A stretch of DNA of 10,326 nt, from NCBI GenBank assembly GCA_937997355.1, contig CALKTZ010000175.1:1-10326 (forward strand). The letters run 5' to 3'. Origin of the DNA: an uncultured Planctomycetales bacterium (GTDB lineage: Bacteria > Planctomycetota > Planctomycetia > Isosphaerales > Isosphaeraceae). The translations under genes were made by a program, and so were the position numbers. Each line of letters starts with the position of its first letter. The first letter of the stretch is position 1. Positions 5,844-10,326 of this stretch are shown piece after piece. The notes under the pieces are model-generated. The model saw only the letters and a program-made list of their open reading frames with translations, was not told the origin of the DNA and did no database searches.

Positions 5844-7552
5844 TTTTGCTCGTGTCCGCCACCACGATGGGCCCCCCGAAGGCAAGGGTCGACCGCACTC
5901 ATTATCTCGACCTGGCCTCGCCCGGCACGCCCCCGGTGTACCTCGCGACGGGCCGGTGGCTCGTGCCGACCCCCGACGGCCAGGCCGTCGGGAACTTCGC
6001 CCCGGGGCGGATCGCCAGGCGCGACCTCATCACGGGGGAGGAGGTCTGGTCGATCCCGATGGACGGCCCCGATGTCCACAGCCTCGCCGTCTCCCCCGAC
6101 GGGAGCAGGATCGTCGTCCCGGATCGATCGCAGGCCATCGTGCTGGACGCGGCCAACGGCGAGGAAGTCCGCCGAATGGATTTTCCTTACCAGGTCGGGG
6201 GGGTCCGGTCCATCCTCACCGGCACCAACGCCGACCGATTCGTCGCGATCGATCAGTTCGGGATCCTCCTCTCGCGACCCCAGCTTCGCGAGCTACGGCG
6301 GATTGTTCCTAGCGAGTCGGGGCGAACGAAAGAAAGCTTCCGGCTAGCCCTCTCACCCGGTGGCCAGCGCCTGGTGCTCTCAACCTGGGGCATCCCGGGA
6401 GGCCAGGACCCTCTCCTCATCTACAACGTTTTCACCGGGAAGGTCGGCGCGGTCTACCCGGGCCGGCGAGAGCAAGTTACCTCGTTCCGGTTCTCGCAGG
6501 ATAGACAATCGCTGTTCTTTTCGGCTTCAAACTCGATCAAGCGTTGGTACTACGGCGCTCCCACACCTGAGTCCTCGCCCGCCGGACACGCCGAGGAGGC
6601 CTGGGCCGTGGCGTTCTCGCCCGATGGCACGGTCCTCGCCTCGGGAGGCGACAACTCCAAGCCCGGCGACACGATCAAGCTCTGGGACCCGAAGACGGTG
6701 AAATGCATCCGCGGATGGCGAGTCGCGCAGGGGACCATCTCGTCGCTGGCCTTCTCGCCCGGCGGCAAGGTCCTCGCCTCGGCTTGCCTGCACCGCTCGG
6801 ACAATCTCCATTTGTGGGACACCGCCACCGGCCGGCTCCGCGCCTCGCTGAAGGGGCACACGGATCGCGTCCGCGCCGTCGCCTTCTCCCCGGACGGAAA
6901 AATCCTCGCCTCGGCGGGATCCGATGGGATCGTCCGCCTCTGGGAGGGCGAGGACGGCCGGCCGATCGCCGAGCTGGCGGGGCATTCCGATACGGTGCGC
7001 GGCATCGCGTTCTCGCCGGACGGCCGCATGCTCGCCTCGGCGTCCAACGACGCCACCGTGCGGCTCTGGGATGTCGCAGCCCGGGGGCCGATCAGGACCA
7101 TCCGCGGACAGAGGAAATTCGTCGCGATCGCCTTCGCGCCGGATGGGTCCTCGTTGGCGGCGACCGATCAGGGCGGGGGGACCACGCTCTGGGATCCGGC
7201 GACAGGCGACAGGACACTCGCGATTCACGGCCACGACGATGAGCTGCTCGCCATGGCCTTCTGCCCTGACGGCCAGACTCTTGCGACCACCGGCCTCGAC
7301 TGCACGATCCGGCTCTGGGACGTGATGACCGGCCAGGAGCTGCTCGAGCTCAAGGGTCACGAGACTCAGGTCAACGGCCTGGGCTTCAGCCCCGACGGCA
7401 CGACCCTCGCCTCATGCAGCCACGACGGTGCGGTCAAACTCTGGCGCTCCGAGGACCAGCGCACGGCGCCGCGGGACCTGCGATCAACACGGAGCCGCGA
7501 CCCGGCCGAAGGATCAACCTTTCGGCTCCCGCAACAGAAACAGGCTGAATAA
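5828..7552 (+). CDS. WD40 beta-propeller fragment, C-terminal part of the broken kinase gene
   Basis: The frame is open from 5819, just after a TGA at 5816-5818, and has an ATG at 5828, but no clear ribosome-binding site or promoter. It most likely continues the upstream fragment rather than starting a gene. The first ~250 residues contain degenerate repeats (DVHSLAVSPDGSRIVV, FRLALSPGGQRLVL). From 6584 to about 7446 there are seven repeats, most with the pattern GH..(V)..(V/L)AFSPDG..LAS....IRLWD, enough for one complete seven-bladed propeller. In repeats 2 and 5 the GH is replaced (VAQG, GQRK). Propellers of this type bind proteins or ligands and in this family are placed beyond the membrane segment, presumably outside the cytoplasm. 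The tail after 7446 is polar and not conserved-looking. If translated alone it would be a soluble protein without signal peptide. Confidence 0.72.
   Translation: MAGGRLLLVSATTMGPPKARVDRTHYLDLASPGTPPVYLATGRWLVPTPDGQAVGNFAPGRIARRDLITGEEVWSIPMDGPDVHSLAVSPDGSRIVVPDRSQAIVLDAANGEEVRRMDFPYQVGGVRSILTGTNADRFVAIDQFGILLSRPQLRELRRIVPSESGRTKESFRLALSPGGQRLVLSTWGIPGGQDPLLIYNVFTGKVGAVYPGRREQVTSFRFSQDRQSLFFSASNSIKRWYYGAPTPESSPAGHAEEAWAVAFSPDGTVLASGGDNSKPGDTIKLWDPKTVKCIRGWRVAQGTISSLAFSPGGKVLASACLHRSDNLHLWDTATGRLRASLKGHTDRVRAVAFSPDGKILASAGSDGIVRLWEGEDGRPIAELAGHSDTVRGIAFSPDGRMLASASNDATVRLWDVAARGPIRTIRGQRKFVAIAFAPDGSSLAATDQGGGTTLWDPATGDRTLAIHGHDDELLAMAFCPDGQTLATTGLDCTIRLWDVMTGQELLELKGHETQVNGLGFSPDGTTLASCSHDGAVKLWRSEDQRTAPRDLRSTRSRDPAEGSTFRLPQQKQAE
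5841..5847 (+). other. Frameshift site 2 (GGCTTTT)
   Basis: Frame 3 gives SWPEDG up to 5843; frame 2 gives LLLVSATT from 5843. One missing base (for example a C in an original GGCCTTTT) would restore the reading. Loss of one unit from a tandem GGACGGAC would also fit and would restore the common WD40 motif PEDGRLLL. The site lacks a good slippery heptamer in frame 3. Confidence 0.6.
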
Positions 7553-7710
7553 CATCCGCAACGAGGCGGCGGCGCTGCTGGGCGTGATACCGGCACCCTC
7601 CGAGGAGACGAAGAAGCCCGAAGGCACTTCGACGGGCCCTCCGAAGTAGATCCAATCCGCGAGCCGGGCTCCTGGGCATCTCCGCGAGCCGTTTCGGTTT
7701 CCGCCCCGGC

Positions 7711-9699
7711 TCATCGCCGTTCGGCGCGGGTCTCGCGGGCATTTCGCAGATAATAGAGCCGGCCGTCCTCGGCGCCGATGAGGAGGTCGGGGACGCCGTC
7801 GGCGTTCCAGTCGACGGGGGTCGGGTGGGTGTCGTGCCCCTCGATGTTCCGGCCGCTCACGTCGCCGCGATCCTCGAATCGATAAACGCCGTCCTGTTGA
7901 TCGATCTGACGGAGCAGCCGGGCATTCGCACTATTGATCAGCACGTCGAGCTTGCCGTCGCCGTCCCAATCGACCACGCAGAGCTTGCGCCGGCCGCTCT
8001 TGCCGGCCGTGCCGGCATTGAGCCGGAGCGGCTTGCCTTCGCTGTCGCACAGGACGCGCCTCGGGGGCAACAGCTTCAAATCATCGCCGACCCGCTTCCG
8101 CTCGAAGAACGCGAGATAGCCTCCCTGATCGAGCATCACCAGATCGAGCAGGCCGTCGCGGTTCCAATCGACGGCGACCGGCGTGGTGCGCCACTGGGTG
8201 AGGAGCCCCTTGCCGTCGCCGGCCGGCCGGAGCCAGCCCCAGGCGAGCCGGGGCTGGGCCCCTTGCCACTCCACGTCGATCGGCTCCGCGCCCGCGAGCT
8301 TGGGCGCCTTGCGAGTGCCGATGTTCCGATACCAGTGCACCTTCCCCCAGATCGAGTTGACCACCAGGTCGGGGAGGCCGTCCTGGTCCCAGTCGCCGAC
8401 GGTCTGCGTGGTGTAGCCCCACTTCGCCTCGCAGGGCCCCTGGATCGATCCGTTCGGCCCCGCCATGATCCGGATAACCTTGCCGTCGGCCTCCAGCAAT
8501 CGGGGGCGATTCCAACGCGGGCGCTCGACCCCCGGCCCGCTCAGGTTCTCGATCAAGGAGATATATCCGGCCGTGTTGCCGCAGATGATGTCGATATCGC
8601 CGTCGCCGTCCCAGTCGAAGGCCGTCGGCGTGGCCAGCGCCCCGAATTTCACGTCCTCCGCCTCCTGCTGGAAGTAGCGTGGGGCCTGGAAGACGGGCCT
8701 GCGATCGGCCAGCTTGCCGGTGTTCTCGATCCAGGCCACCCGGCCGTCCTCGTCGCCGACGATCAGGTCGAGGTCGCCGTCGCGATCCCAGTCGATGGCG
8801 GTCGGCGTGATCATTTGCAGATCCATGACCAGCGGCTTGCCGTCGGCCTGCTTGAGCTTCTGGCCGTCAGCGTACCTGGGCTCCTTGCGGCTGCCGACGT
8901 TCTCGAAGTAGGTGAAGCCGTCGAGGAACTCGCCGCAGAGGAGGTCGAGATCGCCGTCGTTGTCGAAGTCGGCGAAGTTGGGAGACGGCCAGCCGAACAC
9001 CTCCACCGGCTTCTGGGCGTCCCCGGCCGTGATCTTGACGGGCGCCTCGTAGCGCGGCTGAGCATTCGCCTCCTCGCCCGTTCCTGAGTTCCGGAGCAGA
9101 TACACGAACCCCCGGAGCGGCCCTCGAATCCAGCGGCCGGTTTCGTCGTAGGCGTTGTCCCAGCCGTAGTCGGTCCAGTCGCCGACGCCGACGATCAGGT
9201 CGAGCCGGCCGTCGCCGTCGTAGTCCACGGAGCGCCACATGTTGGCGCGCACCTTGTTGGGATGGACGTTCGGCGGCACCGGCAACTTGGCCGGATGCTC
9301 CAGCCCCGTCTTGAGGAAGTCGGGATAGGCGAGCCCCGGCGACATCACGATCGGCCGGCCGTCTTCCCCGTAGCTCACCTGCACATTCTGGAGCCCCTTG
9401 CCGATCCGCCTCCCCGGCTTGAAGACCGGGAACGTCCCCCCCGGATTCTCGAAGACGTAGACCCCGTTGTACGGCTTGTCCGGGCAGTTGACGACGAGGT
9501 CGAGGTCGCCGTCGCCGTCGAAGTCCATGGGGAGCGGCCAGGCCCAGAGCCCCACCCCGAGGTCGACCACCAGCCCCGGATGGTTGTACTTGAGGCGTTC
9601 GAGCGAGCCGCTCGCATGCGAATCCGACTTCGGATCATCGGCATACGCGAGCGAGCCGAACATCACCGCGAGCGACAGGGCAGCCAACCGGAGCAGCAT
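7711..9699 (-). CDS. Secreted FG-GAP/VCBS repeat protein with nine calcium-binding-type repeats
   Basis: A 662-aa exported protein. The ATG at 9699 is chosen over an ATG 21 codons upstream because it directly starts a Sec signal peptide (MLLRLAALSLAVMFGSLAYA, likely cut before DD) and has GAAGGT seven bases upstream (9707-9712). The mature part has nine repeats of the form D-x-D-x-DG-x-x-D-L followed by a short strand and an aromatic 'Y/W.EN' segment. They begin near residues 59, 159, 244, 303, 362, 436, 511, 577 and 630 (for example DFDGDGDLDLVV, DWDQDGLPDLVV, DWNADGVPDLLI). The Asp loops resemble the calcium sites of FG-GAP repeats in integrin-type propellers. No enzyme domain, anchor or sorting signal was seen, so the role is probably binding or adhesion at the cell surface or in the periplasm. 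It lies 121 bases downstream of the PEP-CTERM gene on the same strand. Exact partner and function unknown. Confidence 0.87.
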   Translation of the reverse strand: MLLRLAALSLAVMFGSLAYADDPKSDSHASGSLERLKYNHPGLVVDLGVGLWAWPLPMDFDGDGDLDLVVNCPDKPYNGVYVFENPGGTFPVFKPGRRIGKGLQNVQVSYGEDGRPIVMSPGLAYPDFLKTGLEHPAKLPVPPNVHPNKVRANMWRSVDYDGDGRLDLIVGVGDWTDYGWDNAYDETGRWIRGPLRGFVYLLRNSGTGEEANAQPRYEAPVKITAGDAQKPVEVFGWPSPNFADFDNDGDLDLLCGEFLDGFTYFENVGSRKEPRYADGQKLKQADGKPLVMDLQMITPTAIDWDRDGDLDLIVGDEDGRVAWIENTGKLADRRPVFQAPRYFQQEAEDVKFGALATPTAFDWDGDGDIDIICGNTAGYISLIENLSGPGVERPRWNRPRLLEADGKVIRIMAGPNGSIQGPCEAKWGYTTQTVGDWDQDGLPDLVVNSIWGKVHWYRNIGTRKAPKLAGAEPIDVEWQGAQPRLAWGWLRPAGDGKGLLTQWRTTPVAVDWNRDGLLDLVMLDQGGYLAFFERKRVGDDLKLLPPRRVLCDSEGKPLRLNAGTAGKSGRRKLCVVDWDGDGKLDVLINSANARLLRQIDQQDGVYRFEDRGDVSGRNIEGHDTHPTPVDWNADGVPDLLIGAEDGRLYYLRNARETRAERR

Positions 9700-9803
9700 G
9701 GGCGCGACCTTCAACCGAGGGATGAGAGCGGAGAAACTCCGACCATCATCCCCCTCCCTCAAACGGGTTGCAAGCCGGCCAGGAATCCCCGGGCCTTCTT
9801 CGC

Positions 9804-9821
9804 AACGGCCCGCCGGGCGTT
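9804..9821 (-). terminator. Hairpin at the stop codon of the PEP-CTERM gene
   Basis: On the - strand the sequence AACGCCCGGCGGGCCGTT folds into AACG/CGTT plus CCC/GGG with one bulged C and a GGC loop, beginning at the last base of the stop codon. It could end or attenuate transcription before the secreted repeat-protein gene 121 bases further on. No T-run follows, so support is weak. Confidence 0.28.
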
Positions 9822-10326
9822 CAGCGGCCCTTGCGCCTCGATCGGTGACGGCCCGCGGCCCAGATCCCCATCGCCCCGATCAGCGTCAGGTGGATCGTCG
9901 CCGGCTCGGGGACGGTTGCGGTGGAGGCACCGGCCCAGTCGATCGCGTTGCTGATCAACTGGCTATAGGGAAGGTTGACATCCGGGCCGATCGGCGTTTG
10001 AAGCGTCGTCGAGAAGACGATGACCCGGCCGAGCCCATATTGCCAGCCGACGACCCCCGGCGAAGGATGGAGGCCGTTGATGTCGTCCCCGGAGTAGAAG
10101 ACGGTGGCCCCGGGCCGGGTCTGCAAGAGTCCGCTCCCTTCGTTATTCAGGGAAATGGTGAATGAATCCGGCATCCCCTGATTCAAGATGGGATCGGAGG
10201 AAACCTTCCGAAACACCACGCTCCCGGAATTTCCATCGATATATGCCCCATCGATGGTATACGCGGGCAAAATCGGATCGATCAGGGCGAACGATCCGAC
10301 GGGGACGGAGGAGAACCGCCACAGCA
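9821..10326 (-). CDS. PEP-CTERM sorting-domain protein, C-terminal part (5' end outside window)
   Basis: The frame is open to the right edge, so this is the last ~167 residues; the TTG at 10270 is not needed as a start because coding-like sequence (SSVPVGSFALIDPILPAY) continues upstream. The C-terminus is a classic PEP-CTERM signal: VPEPATIHL, a short hydrophobic stretch (TLIGAMGIWAAG) and a basic tail (RHRSRRKGR). Such proteins are exported and handled by an exosortase at the membrane, usually linked to exopolysaccharide; no exosortase gene is in the window. The rest is strand-rich. The segment GWQYGLGRVIVFSTTLQTPI followed by SQLISNAIDWAG resembles the end of class-I glutamine-amidotransferase-like (ThuA-type) folds, in which a 'GxGRV..FS ... 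N.i.W' pattern is common. No catalytic triad is visible in this part. The PEP-CTERM call is firm; the fold suggestion is inference. Confidence 0.82.
   Translation of the reverse strand, partial: LWRFSSVPVGSFALIDPILPAYTIDGAYIDGNSGSVVFRKVSSDPILNQGMPDSFTISLNNEGSGLLQTRPGATVFYSGDDINGLHPSPGVVGWQYGLGRVIVFSTTLQTPIGPDVNLPYSQLISNAIDWAGASTATVPEPATIHLTLIGAMGIWAAGRHRSRRKGR

Larger units (their letters stand above)
3976..7552 (+). pseudogene. Ser/Thr protein kinase - transmembrane - WD40 protein, broken by two frameshifts
   Basis: Read end to end, this is one planctomycete protein of nearly 1,200 residues: a cytoplasmic Hanks-type kinase, one membrane segment, a helical linker, and beta-propeller WD40 repeats presumed to act as the outer sensing or scaffold part. 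The three parts are in the right order and collinear with intact relatives, but lie in three frames: frame 1 to about 4922, frame 3 from 4923 to about 5843, frame 2 from about 5843 to 7552. Each switch corresponds to the loss of one base (the second could also be four). At the first, re-reading one C in the run 4917-4922 restores DPPRPSTRLS, the normal family sequence. At the second, SWPEDG joins LLLVSATT. Decay of the gene or errors in the source sequence are both possible; programmed frameshifting is less likely. The gene follows the ECF sigma factor and is probably co-transcribed with it. Confidence 0.75.

Noticed and set aside
7616..7637. Small hairpin (CGAAG/CTTCG around GCA) between the converging genes, considered as a shared terminator
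   Set aside because: Only five clean pairs plus three across a bulge, and no T-run on either strand; too weak to call.
7825..9087. Long open frame on the + strand (420 codons) opposite the secreted repeat protein
   Set aside because: It is produced by the repeated Asp-loop codons read in reverse, giving repetitive Val/Ala/Asp/Glu text; the - strand frame has the signal peptide and domain repeats.
9262..9954. Open frame on the + strand over the start of the repeat-protein gene and into the PEP-CTERM gene
   Set aside because: It is antisense to the signal peptide and PEP-CTERM regions, with Arg/Pro/His-rich low-complexity translation.

Overview
The window looks like a chromosomal segment of a high-GC planctomycete, probably near Isosphaeraceae; that placement is inference. 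The signs are an ECF sigma factor of the TIGR02999 type directly upstream of a Hanks-type Ser/Thr kinase fused to WD40 repeats, a PEP-CTERM (exosortase-sorted) protein, a secreted nine-repeat FG-GAP/VCBS protein, and a large AsmA-like protein. No rRNA, tRNA, CRISPR array, insertion sequence or integrase was recognised.

Layout on the + strand: (1) 2-2059 is the C-terminal part of a long AsmA/TamB-like protein, cut by the left edge. (2) 2201-3030 holds two small genes with overlapping stop and start codons, both uncharacterised. The second has a helical HEPN-like look. An inverted repeat lies ahead of the pair and a strong hairpin follows it, and the stretch appears less GC-rich than its surroundings. 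(3) 3031-3311 is a noncoding stretch with an inverted repeat and a 13/15 direct repeat in front of the sigma factor. (4) 3312-3887 encodes the ECF sigma factor. (5) 3976-7552 encodes a kinase, transmembrane and WD40 protein in one collinear order, but spread over three reading frames. The breaks lie at 4917-4923 (a run of six C) and about 5841-5847, and each has the size of a one-base loss (or four bases at the second).

Layout on the - strand: a secreted protein with nine calcium-binding-type Asp repeats (9699-7711), preceded in the same direction by the 3' part of a PEP-CTERM protein (10326-9821) that is cut by the right edge. The two strands converge in the short gap 7553-7710.

How the parts may work together: sigma factor plus membrane kinase is a recurrent planctomycete signalling arrangement in which the kinase is thought to control the adjacent sigma factor. 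Here the kinase reading frame is broken, so the locus is either decaying, mis-sequenced, or (least likely) read through by frameshifting. The small overlapping gene pair is the best candidate for an undescribed system, but the sequence alone does not show what it does.
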